DNA of 5,271 bases, taken from an uncultured Oscillospiraceae bacterium (lineage in GTDB: Bacteria > Bacillota > Clostridia > Oscillospirales > Oscillospiraceae). Both the position numbers and the translations under genes were made by a program. The notes below the pieces were generated by a model. The model was not told where the DNA came from and searched no databases. It worked only from the letters and a program-made list of their open reading frames with translations. The stretch is taken from NCBI GenBank assembly GCA_910585265.1, contig CAJUCA010000114.1:1-5271 (forward strand). The letters run 5' to 3'. Position 1 is the stretch's first letter; each line of letters begins with the position of its first letter. Shown here in pieces: positions 1 through 5,271 of this stretch.

Positions 1-103
1 GTATGGCGGAAAAAGACCCGCCCACACGGCGTTTGAGGTTGTGAATACAGGTTCTGAAACAGCCTCCGCCCGTTCCCGGGGAGGCCAGCCGAGGAGGAAA
101 GCC
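1..103. other. Leader / upstream region with no identifiable gene
   Basis: No gene can be assigned here. All three forward frames are short. One ends at a TGA at 34-36 and another at a TGA at 42-44, so either could be the last codons of an upstream gene. The third is open from the window edge into the first M16 gene, but its translation (rich in Gly, Arg, Ser and Ala before residue 1) does not look like an M16 N-terminus. A weak inverted repeat (62-67 with 80-85, 6-bp arms) lies just before the ribosome binding site. It has no T run and is not called as a terminator. No convincing -35/-10 pair is visible, so the operon promoter may lie upstream of the window. Confidence 0.5.
92..97 (+). promoter_or_regulatory. 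Ribosome binding site fixing the ymfF start
   Basis: AGGAGG lies 6 nt before the ATG at 104. An in-frame GTG at 41 would add 21 residues but has no comparable Shine-Dalgarno sequence, so the ATG is preferred. Confidence 0.85.
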
Positions 104-1396
104 ATGGAACAGCAATGCAAGCAGCTGGCGGACGGCGTGGAGCTGCTGGTGAACCGGACGGACAAATTCAAGACCGGCCTGCTCAGCGCGACCCTCACCG
201 TCCCCCTGCGCCGGGAGGACGCCACCGCCGGGGCCTTGATCCCCGAGGTACTCTACCGGGGCAGCCGGAGCTGCCCGGACATGGAGCGGCTGTCCGCCGC
301 CACCGACGCCCTGTACGGCGCGTCCCTGGGCACCGGGGTGCGCCAGCGGGGGGAGAGCCAGTGCATCAGCTTTTTGTGCAGCGTCATTGACGACCGCTAC
401 GCCCTGGACGGCTCGGCGGTGCTGGAGCCCGCCGCCGGCCTCATGGGGGAGGTGCTGCTGGACCCGGCGGCGGAAAACGGCGTGTTCCGCCGGGACTACG
501 TGAAGGGCGAGGGGGCCAACCTGGCCGACCGCATCCGCGCCCGGGTGAACGACAAGCGCAGCTGGTCCATCTTCCGGCTGGTGCAGGAGATGTGCGCTGG
601 GGAGGCCTACGCCGTGGACAAGCTGGGGGACGCGGAGGAGGCCCTGTCCGTCTCCCCGGAGGGGCTGTGGGCGGACTACCAGGCCCTGCTGGGCCGGGCC
701 AAGGTCACCTTCTACTACGGCGGCTCCGCCCAGCCGGAGCGGGTGGAGGAGACGGTGCGGCGGGCCTTCGCCCCCCTGATCCGCGGGCGGAACGCCCCGG
801 TGGCGTGCGCCGTGCCCCGGGAGCCTTCCGGCCCGGTACGCACCGTCACCGACGAGATGGACGTGACCCAGGGCAAGCTGGCCATGGGCTTCCGCACCGG
901 GGGCGTCACCATGGACAGCCCGGACTACCCCGCCCTGCTGGTGTGTAACGCCCTGTACGGCGGAAGCGCGAACTCCCGGCTGTTCCTCAACGTCCGGGAA
1001 AAGATGAGCCTGTGCTACTACGCCTCCTCCCTCATCGACAAGCTGAAGGGGCTGCTGGTGGTGTCCTCCGGGGTGGAGTTCGGGGACTTTGACCGGGCTC
1101 AGGAGGCCATCCTGGCCCAGCTGGACGAGCTGCGGGCGGGCCGGTTCACCGGCGAGGAGCGGAACGCCGCCATCCGCACGGTGGTGAACGGCCTCCGGGG
1201 CCGTCTGGACAGCCAGGGGCAGATGGAGGACGACTGCGTGACCAAGCTGATCCGCGGCGTCCGGCCGGACGATGGCGCGGAGCTGATCCGGGCCGTGGAG
1301 CGGGTGTCGGCGGAGGACATCGCCCGGGCCGCCCAGCGGATCAGGCTGGACACGGTATACCGCCTGACGGGAAAGGAGGGCGCGGCCCATGGTTGA
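104..1396 (+). CDS. ymfF: M16 family peptidase-like protein, YmfF type (non-catalytic partner)
   Basis: 430-residue, probably cytoplasmic M16B-type protein with two tandem M16 domains (about 1-210 and 240-425). The N-terminal domain lacks the zinc motif HxxEH: the equivalent stretch, around residues 41-60, contains IPEVLYRG and has no histidine. The C-terminal domain keeps the motif GGSANSRLFLNVREK followed by MSLCYY (286-306), resembling the Arg/Tyr substrate-binding motif of M16 partner subunits. It overlaps a gene for an HxxEH-containing M16 protein by 8 nt, which suggests an obligate heterodimer. Homologues in B. subtilis (ymfF; also written YfmF in databases) are linked to 5-aminopentanol modification of EF-P. 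That role is family knowledge and nothing in this window confirms it. No signal peptide or membrane segment is visible. The family call is secure, the physiological role is not. Confidence 0.88.
   Translation: MEQQCKQLADGVELLVNRTDKFKTGLLSATLTVPLRREDATAGALIPEVLYRGSRSCPDMERLSAATDALYGASLGTGVRQRGESQCISFLCSVIDDRYALDGSAVLEPAAGLMGEVLLDPAAENGVFRRDYVKGEGANLADRIRARVNDKRSWSIFRLVQEMCAGEAYAVDKLGDAEEALSVSPEGLWADYQALLGRAKVTFYYGGSAQPERVEETVRRAFAPLIRGRNAPVACAVPREPSGPVRTVTDEMDVTQGKLAMGFRTGGVTMDSPDYPALLVCNALYGGSANSRLFLNVREKMSLCYYASSLIDKLKGLLVVSSGVEFGDFDRAQEAILAQLDELRAGRFTGEERNAAIRTVVNGLRGRLDSQGQMEDDCVTKLIRGVRPDDGAELIRAVERVSAEDIARAAQRIRLDTVYRLTGKEGAAHG
1372..1380 (+). promoter_or_regulatory. Ribosome binding site of ymfH inside ymfF
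   Basis: AAAGGAGGG sits within the last codons of ymfF, 8 nt before the ATG at 1389. It supports translational coupling through the 8-nt overlap ATGGTTGA. Confidence 0.8.
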
Positions 1397-2660
1397 GCGC
1401 AATTACCCCGCCCTGCGGGAGACGGTCTGGCATACCGTCCTCCCCAACGGGCTGAACGTGTACGTGGACACCCGCCCGGAGTACGGCAAGCAGTTCGCCT
1501 TTTTCGCCGCCCGGTACGGCGGCATGGACCTGCGCTTCCGGGGGGAGGACGGCGAATGGGTGGACACCCCCCAGGGAGTGGCCCACTTCCTGGAGCACAA
1601 GATGTTTGACACCCAGGACGGAAACGCCCTCCAGCGGATGGCCGCCCAGGGGGTGGACCCCAACGCCTACACAACCCCCTCCATGACGGGCTACTACTTC
1701 GAGGGCGTCCAGGGCTTTGAGGACAACCTGCGCACCCTGCTGTCCTTTGTGTCCCAGCCCTGGTTTACCGAGGAGAGCGTGGCCAAGGAGCAGGGCATCA
1801 TCGGCCAGGAGATCCGGATGTGCGAGGACGACCCCAGCCACGAGGTCTACTACCAGCTGATGGAGGCCATGTACGCCAGACACCCCGTCCGCGTCCGGGT
1901 GGCGGGAACGGTGGAATCCATCGCCCAGATTACGGCGGACACCCTGTACCAGTGCCACCGGGCCTTCTACCGCCCCGGCAATATGGTGCTGTGCGCCGCC
2001 GGGGACATCGACCCGGAGCGGGTGGCCGCCATCGCCGGGGAGGTGCTGGAGCGGGAGAAGTCCTCCGCCGCCCCCGCCGAGCACGGCAAGGGGGAGCCTG
2101 CCGGAGTGGTCCGGCGGTACGCGGAGCGGGCCATGCCCGTGTCCATGCCCCTGTTCGAGCTGGGCTTCAAGGGCAGCCCCGCCCCCAAGGGGGAGGGCCT
2201 GCGCCAACGGCTGGTGGCGGAGCTGGCCTGCGACGCGCTGTTCAGCTCCTCCGCCCCGCTGTACAGCCGGCTCTATGAGCAGGGGCTTATCAACGGCAGC
2301 TTTGACAGCAGCTACGACGAGCTGCCCGGCTGCGCCTGCCTTATCGCCGGCGGTGAGAGCCGGGATCCCCGGCAGGTGCTGGACGAGGTGCTGAAGGAGG
2401 CCGCCCGTCTGGCCCGGGAGGGCATCGACCCTGAGCTGTGGGATCGGCTGAAAAAGGCGGCCTACGGCTCCATGGTGCGGCGGCTCAACTCCCTGGACGA
2501 CACCTGCTTCGAGCTGGCCCAGGCCCACTTCGACGGGGAGCACTACCTGACCTTCCCCCAGGTGTTCCAGAGCATCGAGCGGGCGGACGGCGAGCGGCTG
2601 ATCCGGGAGTGGTGCGCCGGGGACCGGGCGGCGTTGTCCGTGATCCGCCCCCTGGACTGA
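1389..2660 (+). CDS. ymfH: M16 family zinc metallopeptidase, YmfH type
   Basis: 423-residue M16B peptidase, the probable catalytic subunit of the YmfF/YmfH pair. The zinc site is intact: HFLEH at residues 66-70 gives two His ligands and the catalytic Glu69. The downstream acidic element has Glu134 and Glu141 seven residues apart, as in mitochondrial processing peptidase beta, so Glu141 is the likely third ligand. The N-terminal M16 domain spans about 15-220. The C-terminal domain (about 245-420) carries YSRLYEQGLING near 292-303. The length fits the family, and there is no signal peptide or membrane segment, so it should be cytoplasmic. In B. subtilis the homologue (YmfH, also written YfmH) is linked to 5-aminopentanol modification of EF-P; its true substrate is uncertain and cannot be inferred here. 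It is translationally coupled to ymfF and followed 28 nt later by lgt. Confidence 0.92.
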   Translation: MVERNYPALRETVWHTVLPNGLNVYVDTRPEYGKQFAFFAARYGGMDLRFRGEDGEWVDTPQGVAHFLEHKMFDTQDGNALQRMAAQGVDPNAYTTPSMTGYYFEGVQGFEDNLRTLLSFVSQPWFTEESVAKEQGIIGQEIRMCEDDPSHEVYYQLMEAMYARHPVRVRVAGTVESIAQITADTLYQCHRAFYRPGNMVLCAAGDIDPERVAAIAGEVLEREKSSAAPAEHGKGEPAGVVRRYAERAMPVSMPLFELGFKGSPAPKGEGLRQRLVAELACDALFSSSAPLYSRLYEQGLINGSFDSSYDELPGCACLIAGGESRDPRQVLDEVLKEAARLAREGIDPELWDRLKKAAYGSMVRRLNSLDDTCFELAQAHFDGEHYLTFPQVFQSIERADGERLIREWCAGDRAALSVIRPLD

Positions 2661-2688
2661 TCCACTACAGAAAAAGAGGAATAACCAA

Positions 2689-3765
2689 ATGATCAACACA
2701 GTAAGTTTTCCCGGCCTGGGGCTGGAATTTGAGCTGAACCGGGTGGCCGTTTCCCTGTTCGGCCACAACATCTACTGGTACGGGGTGATCATCGCCACGG
2801 GCTTCCTGCTGGCGGTGGCCTTCGGGCTGTGGAAGGCCCCCAGGTTCGGGCTGGACCCCGACGCCATTGTGGACGCCATCTTCTACGTGGTGCCCTCCGC
2901 CATCATCGGGGCGCGGCTGTATTACGTGATCTTCAACCCGGCGGTGTGCTTTGACGCAGACGGCTCCTTCAGCCTCCTGCGGATGATCGCCTTTTGGGAC
3001 GGAGGGCTGGCCATCTACGGCGGAGTCATCGCCACGGTGATCTCCGCCCTCCTCTTCTGCAAGGTGCGGAAGGTGGACTTCTGGAGCGGCATGGACATCA
3101 CCTGCTACGGACTGCTCATCGGCCAGCTCATCGGACGGTGGGGGAACTTCGTCAACGTGGAGGCCTACGGCGGGGTGACGGACCTGCCCTGGCGGATGTG
3201 CTCCGCCTCCATCGCCAACGAGCTGTGGAGCAAGGGGCTGCTGGACAGCCAGGAGGCGTACCAGAGCATTCTGGACGGCACCCTGGGCGTCCACCCCACG
3301 TTTTTGTACGAGTCCCTGTGGAACCTGCTGGGGCTGGGCCTGCTGCTTCTGCTGATGAAGAAGGGGCGGAGGTTCAACGGGCAGATGTTCCTCAGCTATG
3401 TGATCTGGTACGGCCTGGGCCGTGCCGTCATTGAGGGGCTGCGCACCGACAGCCTGTACTTTTTCGGCACGCCCATCCGCTCTTCCCAGATGCTGGGCCT
3501 CCTGTCGGCGGCGGTGGGCATCGGGCTGTTTGTCCTGCGGCTGAAAACCGCGGGCCCCGCTACCCCTCCCCTTGCGGCAAAGCCGTCCCAGGCGGCGGAG
3601 ACGCCCGGCCCCTCCCCCGCCCCGGCGGAGCCTGTGGCAACGGAGGAAATGGAGCAGCTCCCGGAGGACACGGAACACAGCGCACCGGCGGAGGCGGCGG
3701 AGGCCCCCTCCCAGCCGGAGGAAGAACAGAAGGAGGAGATCAGCGATGGCGGCGGCAATCATTGA
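2689..3765 (+). CDS. lgt: Phosphatidylglycerol--prolipoprotein diacylglyceryl transferase
   Basis: Integral membrane enzyme that transfers diacylglycerol from phosphatidylglycerol to the lipobox cysteine of prolipoproteins, the first step of lipoprotein maturation. About seven hydrophobic segments are visible (near 31-50, 62-82, 105-125, 136-148, 204-224, 233-249 and 268-285). The Lgt signature GRWGNFVNVEAYGG (149-162) supplies Arg150, Asn153 and Glu158, matching E. coli Arg143, Asn146 and Glu151. HPTFLYE (202-208) and YGLGR (241-245, matching Tyr235 and Arg239) are also present. Tyr110 occupies the place of E. coli His103 in the motif IYGG. The catalytic body ends near residue 286. The remaining 70 or so residues are a Pro/Ala/Glu-rich tail, probably cytoplasmic, making the protein longer than the usual 260-290 residues. 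The ATG is preceded by AGAGGA (2675-2680, 8 nt spacer). The end overlaps folD by 20 nt. Confidence 0.95.
   Translation: MINTVSFPGLGLEFELNRVAVSLFGHNIYWYGVIIATGFLLAVAFGLWKAPRFGLDPDAIVDAIFYVVPSAIIGARLYYVIFNPAVCFDADGSFSLLRMIAFWDGGLAIYGGVIATVISALLFCKVRKVDFWSGMDITCYGLLIGQLIGRWGNFVNVEAYGGVTDLPWRMCSASIANELWSKGLLDSQEAYQSILDGTLGVHPTFLYESLWNLLGLGLLLLLMKKGRRFNGQMFLSYVIWYGLGRAVIEGLRTDSLYFFGTPIRSSQMLGLLSAAVGIGLFVLRLKTAGPATPPLAAKPSQAAETPGPSPAPAEPVATEEMEQLPEDTEHSAPAEAAEAPSQPEEEQKEEISDGGGNH
3731..3738 (+). promoter_or_regulatory. Ribosome binding site fixing the folD start
   Basis: AGGAGGAG lies 7 nt before the ATG at 3746, inside the lgt tail. The frame is open further upstream to 3572, but that extension is an Arg/Pro-rich shadow of the lgt tail and is absent from FolD proteins. 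Confidence 0.88.
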
Positions 3766-4594
3766 CGGCAAGGCCCTGGCGGCCAAGGTAAAGGACGGCG
3801 TGCGGCAGGAGGCGGCCCAGCTGCCCCGGAAGCCGGGGCTGGCGGTGGTGCTGGTGGGGGACGACCCGGCCTCCCGGGTGTACGTCACCAGCAAGCGGAA
3901 GGACTGCGAGGAGTGCGGCTTCTACAGCGAGGAGTACGCCCTGCCCGCCCAGACCACCCAGCGGCAGCTTTTGGAGCTGGTGGCGGAGCTGAACGGCAGG
4001 CAGGACATCGACGGCATTCTGGTGCAGCTCCCCCTGCCCCGGGGTCTGGACGAGCAGGCGGTGCTGCTGGCCATCCACCCGGACAAGGACGTGGACTGCT
4101 TCCACCCCTTCAATGTGGGGCGGCTCACCATCGGCGATCCGGTGTTCCAGCCCTGCACCCCCGGCGGCGTGATGGAGATGCTGAAGGAGTACCGCATCGA
4201 CCCGGCGGGCAAGCGGTGCGTGGTGCTGGGCCGCTCCAACATCGTAGGCAAGCCCATGGCCTTGCTGCTCCTCCACGCCCACGGCACGGTGACGGTGTGC
4301 CACTCCAAAACCCCGGATCTGGCGGCAATAGCCGCCTCCGCGGACATTCTGGTATCCGCCGTGGGCAGGACGGGGCTGGTCACCGCCGATATGGTGAAGG
4401 AGGGCGCGGTGGTCATTGACGTGGCCATGAACCGCAACGAGGCGGGGAAGCTGTGCGGCGACGTGTGCTATGGCGAGGCGGCGGAGAAGGCGTCCTTCAT
4501 CACCCCGGTGCCCGGGGGCGTGGGGCCTATGACCCGGGCCATGCTGATGAAAAACACCCTGACGGCGGCGAAGCTGCACCAGGGCATGAACTGA
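3746..4594 (+). CDS. folD: Bifunctional methylenetetrahydrofolate dehydrogenase / methenyltetrahydrofolate cyclohydrolase
   Basis: 282-residue cytoplasmic FolD, the usual length. It interconverts 5,10-methylene-, 5,10-methenyl- and 10-formyl-tetrahydrofolate using NADP, feeding purine and formyl-methionine synthesis; in anaerobes it can also serve one-carbon metabolism. The catalytic domain shows YVTSK (46-50) with Tyr46 and the catalytic Lys50, ILVQLPLP (91-98) with Gln94, and KDVDCFHPFNVGRL (114-127) with Asp117. The nucleotide-binding domain has GRSNIVGKPMALLL (162-175). The C-terminal signature PGGVGPMT (256-263) is present. Two small departures are Cys118 where KDVDG is usual, and Arg264 where the signature normally has Ile or Val; neither removes a catalytic residue. 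It overlaps lgt by 20 nt, which points to coupled translation, and is followed at once by a terminator, making it the last gene of the cluster. Confidence 0.96.
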   Translation: MAAAIIDGKALAAKVKDGVRQEAAQLPRKPGLAVVLVGDDPASRVYVTSKRKDCEECGFYSEEYALPAQTTQRQLLELVAELNGRQDIDGILVQLPLPRGLDEQAVLLAIHPDKDVDCFHPFNVGRLTIGDPVFQPCTPGGVMEMLKEYRIDPAGKRCVVLGRSNIVGKPMALLLLHAHGTVTVCHSKTPDLAAIAASADILVSAVGRTGLVTADMVKEGAVVIDVAMNRNEAGKLCGDVCYGEAAEKASFITPVPGGVGPMTRAMLMKNTLTAAKLHQGMN

Positions 4595-4597
4595 AAG

Positions 4598-4632
4598 AAG
4601 CTCCCGGCCAGTATCCCTGGCCGGGAGCTTTT
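4598..4632 (+). terminator. Rho-independent terminator after folD
   Basis: A perfect 13-bp inverted repeat (4598-4610 with 4618-4630) encloses a 7-nt loop and is very GC-rich. The T run is short, TTTT at 4629-4632, partly within the stem. It begins 4 nt after the folD stop codon, so it closes the ymfF-ymfH-lgt-folD unit and separates it from the sigma factor gene. Confidence 0.88.
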
Positions 4633-4669
4633 GACGCACTATGCGCCCAGGGTGGCGGCTGTCCGCCCG

Positions 4670-4684
4670 TTTTTCAAAAAATTT
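4670..4684 (+). promoter_or_regulatory. AT-rich patch, possible UP element
   Basis: TTTTTCAAAAAATTT is the only strongly AT-rich stretch in the intergenic region. It lies 10 nt upstream of the proposed -35 hexamer of the sigma gene promoter, the right place for a UP element that contacts the RNA polymerase alpha subunit. It could instead be a simple A/T tract with no function. Confidence 0.3.
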
Positions 4685-4694
4685 CCCCCCGCCG

Positions 4695-4724
4695 TCAACA
4701 ATCCGCCCCCGCCGATTGTGTAGT
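4695..4724 (+). promoter_or_regulatory. Candidate promoter of the sigma factor gene
   Basis: TCAACA (4695-4700) matches the sigma-A -35 consensus at 4 of 6 positions, and TGTAGT (4719-4724) matches the -10 at 4 of 6, with an 18-nt spacer. Transcription would start near 4731, giving a leader of only about 23 nt that contains the Shine-Dalgarno sequence. A self-regulated ECF-type promoter in the same place is an alternative, since ECF genes often drive their own transcription. The hexamers are weak and no start site is known. Confidence 0.4.
4698..4719. repeat. Inverted repeat ACAATC / GATTGT in the promoter spacer
   Basis: Perfect 6-bp arms (4698-4703 and 4714-4719) are separated by a C-rich 10-nt spacer. 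The repeat runs from the proposed -35 to the proposed -10, so a bound dimeric repressor would block RNA polymerase. The arms are short and chance occurrence is quite possible. Confidence 0.35.
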
Positions 4725-4737
4725 AGGCAGAAGGACG

Positions 4738-4745
4738 AGAGGAGG
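4738..4745 (+). promoter_or_regulatory. Ribosome binding site fixing the GTG start of the sigma gene
   Basis: AGAGGAGG spans 4738-4745 and lies 8 nt before the GTG at 4754. An upstream in-frame GTG at 4745 overlaps this site and cannot use it, so the start at 4754 is preferred. Confidence 0.8.
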
Positions 4746-4753
4746 TGTTCCCC

Positions 4754-5254
4754 GTGGAAGCCCACACGTGGTCAAGAGACGCGCTGGCCGATCTCTATGC
4801 GCGGCGGTTCGGCATGGTCTACCAGGTCTGCCTGGTGCTGATGAAAAGCGTGCCCGACGCGGAGGACGCCGCCCAGACCGTCTTTCGCAGGGTCCTGGAG
4901 CGGGGCCAGCTTTTCCGTGATCCGGAGCACGAAAAGGCGTGGCTCATCGTGGCCGCCCGGAACGAGTGCCGCAACCAGCTCAAGCACTGGTGGCGCACCC
5001 GGCGGGCGGGGACAGAGACGCTGGACGGCCTGACCTGGGAGGACCCCCGGGACGGGACGGTGTGGGAGCAGGTGGCGGCTCTGCCCGAGGCCCACCGGCT
5101 GGTGCTCTATCTGCACTACTACCAGGGCTACACCACCGGGGAGATGGCGGAGCTGCTGGGGGAGAATCCCTCCACGGTGCGTTCCCGGCTGGCCCAGGCC
5201 CGGAAGAAGCTGAAACTAAGAAGCTGTATTCACAAGAGGATAAGTCCGTGGTAG
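4754..5254 (+). CDS. ECF-type sigma-70 family RNA polymerase sigma factor
   Basis: 166-residue protein with the two-domain layout of extracytoplasmic-function sigma factors; regions 1 and 3 are absent. Region 2 spans about 10-80: DAEDAAQTVF (35-44) fits region 2.2, which binds core polymerase, and KAWLIVAARNECRNQLK (61-77) fits regions 2.3-2.4, which melt and read the -10 element. Region 4 spans about 106-154, with a helix-turn-helix in YTTGEMAELLG and STVRSRLAQARKKL (126-153) that reads the -35. The regulon and inducing signal cannot be deduced. Such genes are often followed by an anti-sigma gene, but the window ends 17 nt after the stop. The last 12 or so codons include CTA, AGA, AGG and ATA, which are out of keeping with the GC-rich body, and follow a direct repeat, so the C-terminus may have been altered. 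Confidence 0.9.
   Translation: MEAHTWSRDALADLYARRFGMVYQVCLVLMKSVPDAEDAAQTVFRRVLERGQLFRDPEHEKAWLIVAARNECRNQLKHWWRTRRAGTETLDGLTWEDPRDGTVWEQVAALPEAHRLVLYLHYYQGYTTGEMAELLGENPSTVRSRLAQARKKLKLRSCIHKRISPW
5204..5226 (+). repeat. Direct repeat AAGAAGCTG x2, 14-nt period
   Basis: Two exact copies of AAGAAGCTG (5204-5212 and 5218-5226) lie in the last codons of the sigma factor gene. The 14-nt period is not a multiple of three, so gain or loss of one unit by slippage would change the reading frame of the C-terminus. It may also be coincidence in a Lys/Leu-rich helix. Confidence 0.5.
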
Positions 5255-5271
5255 AATAGGAGACATGGAAG

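Noticed and set aside
62..85. GCCTCC / GGAGGC inverted repeat before ymfF
   Set aside because: The stem is only 6 bp with a 12-nt loop and no T run, which is expected by chance in DNA this GC-rich.
1341..2771. 476-codon open frame on the minus strand opposite ymfH
   Set aside because: It is rich in Gly, His, Val, Leu and Gln with no recognisable domain, and lies opposite a clear M16 gene. Such antisense frames arise from strong G/C bias at third codon positions.
3572..3745. 58-residue N-terminal extension of FolD
   Set aside because: It is an Arg/Pro-rich out-of-frame reading of the lgt tail. FolD family proteins begin near the ATG at 3746, which has its own strong ribosome binding site.
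2665..3894. 409-codon minus-strand open frame opposite lgt and the start of folD
   Set aside because: Low-complexity composition with no domain, opposite two well-identified genes; the same codon-bias artefact.
4631..4659. TTGACG as a -35 element right after the folD terminator
   Set aside because: No -10-like hexamer lies 16-18 nt downstream; the sequence there is GC-rich. The hexamer also overlaps the terminator T run.
3740..4765. 341-codon minus-strand open frame opposite folD
   Set aside because: It runs through the folD terminator and the sigma gene promoter and has a His/Arg/Gly/Leu-rich composition without motifs.
5265..5271. ATG near the window end as the start of a downstream gene, possibly an anti-sigma factor
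   Set aside because: Only seven bases are visible, and the AGGAG before it (5258-5262) leaves a spacer of just 2 nt. A gene is likely to follow, but its start and identity cannot be supported here.
1..5271. CRISPR arrays, tRNA or rRNA genes, insertion sequences, attachment sites, defence or biosynthetic clusters
   Set aside because: No regularly spaced repeats, transposase motifs, terminal inverted repeats or tRNA-like cloverleaf segments were seen. Nearly all of the sequence is accounted for by five conserved genes.

Overview
The window reads as chromosomal housekeeping DNA from a GC-rich Firmicute. The best guess is the order Oscillospirales (Flavonifractor, Pseudoflavonifractor or Lawsonibacter-like gut anaerobes). 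The basis is very high G+C at third codon positions together with strong AGGAGG-type ribosome binding sites, a YmfF/YmfH-type M16 pair and a Firmicute-style FolD. The genus is an inference from style and cannot be proven from this window.

Layout: all five recognisable genes are on the + strand. Positions 1-103 are a short leader or the end of an upstream region with no identifiable gene. A tightly packed cluster follows: ymfF-type M16 protein (104-1396), ymfH-type M16 peptidase (1389-2660, overlapping by 8 nt), lgt (2689-3765, 28 nt gap) and folD (3746-4594, overlapping lgt by 20 nt). A perfect 13-bp stem with a short T run directly after folD (4598-4632) ends this probable operon. A 121-nt intergenic region carries an AT-rich patch and a plausible promoter. 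It precedes an ECF-type sigma factor gene (GTG start at 4754, ending 5254). The window stops a few bases later.

How the genes fit together: the two M16 proteins look like a heterodimeric metalloprotease. YmfH carries the zinc site, while YmfF lacks it but retains the C-terminal Arg/Tyr-type motif. In Bacillus subtilis the homologues are linked genetically to 5-aminopentanol modification of elongation factor EF-P, but no other EF-P gene is present here. Lgt starts lipoprotein maturation at the membrane, and FolD interconverts one-carbon folates in the cytoplasm. Co-transcription of these probably reflects housekeeping expression rather than one pathway. The sigma factor is a separate regulatory unit.

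I found no evidence of a new defence, mobile or biosynthetic system. The points most worth a second look are an acidic Pro/Ala/Glu-rich tail of about 70 residues on Lgt, a Tyr at the position of the E. coli Lgt His103, an out-of-frame 9-bp direct repeat that may have changed the C-terminus of the sigma factor, and a small inverted repeat inside the sigma gene's promoter.
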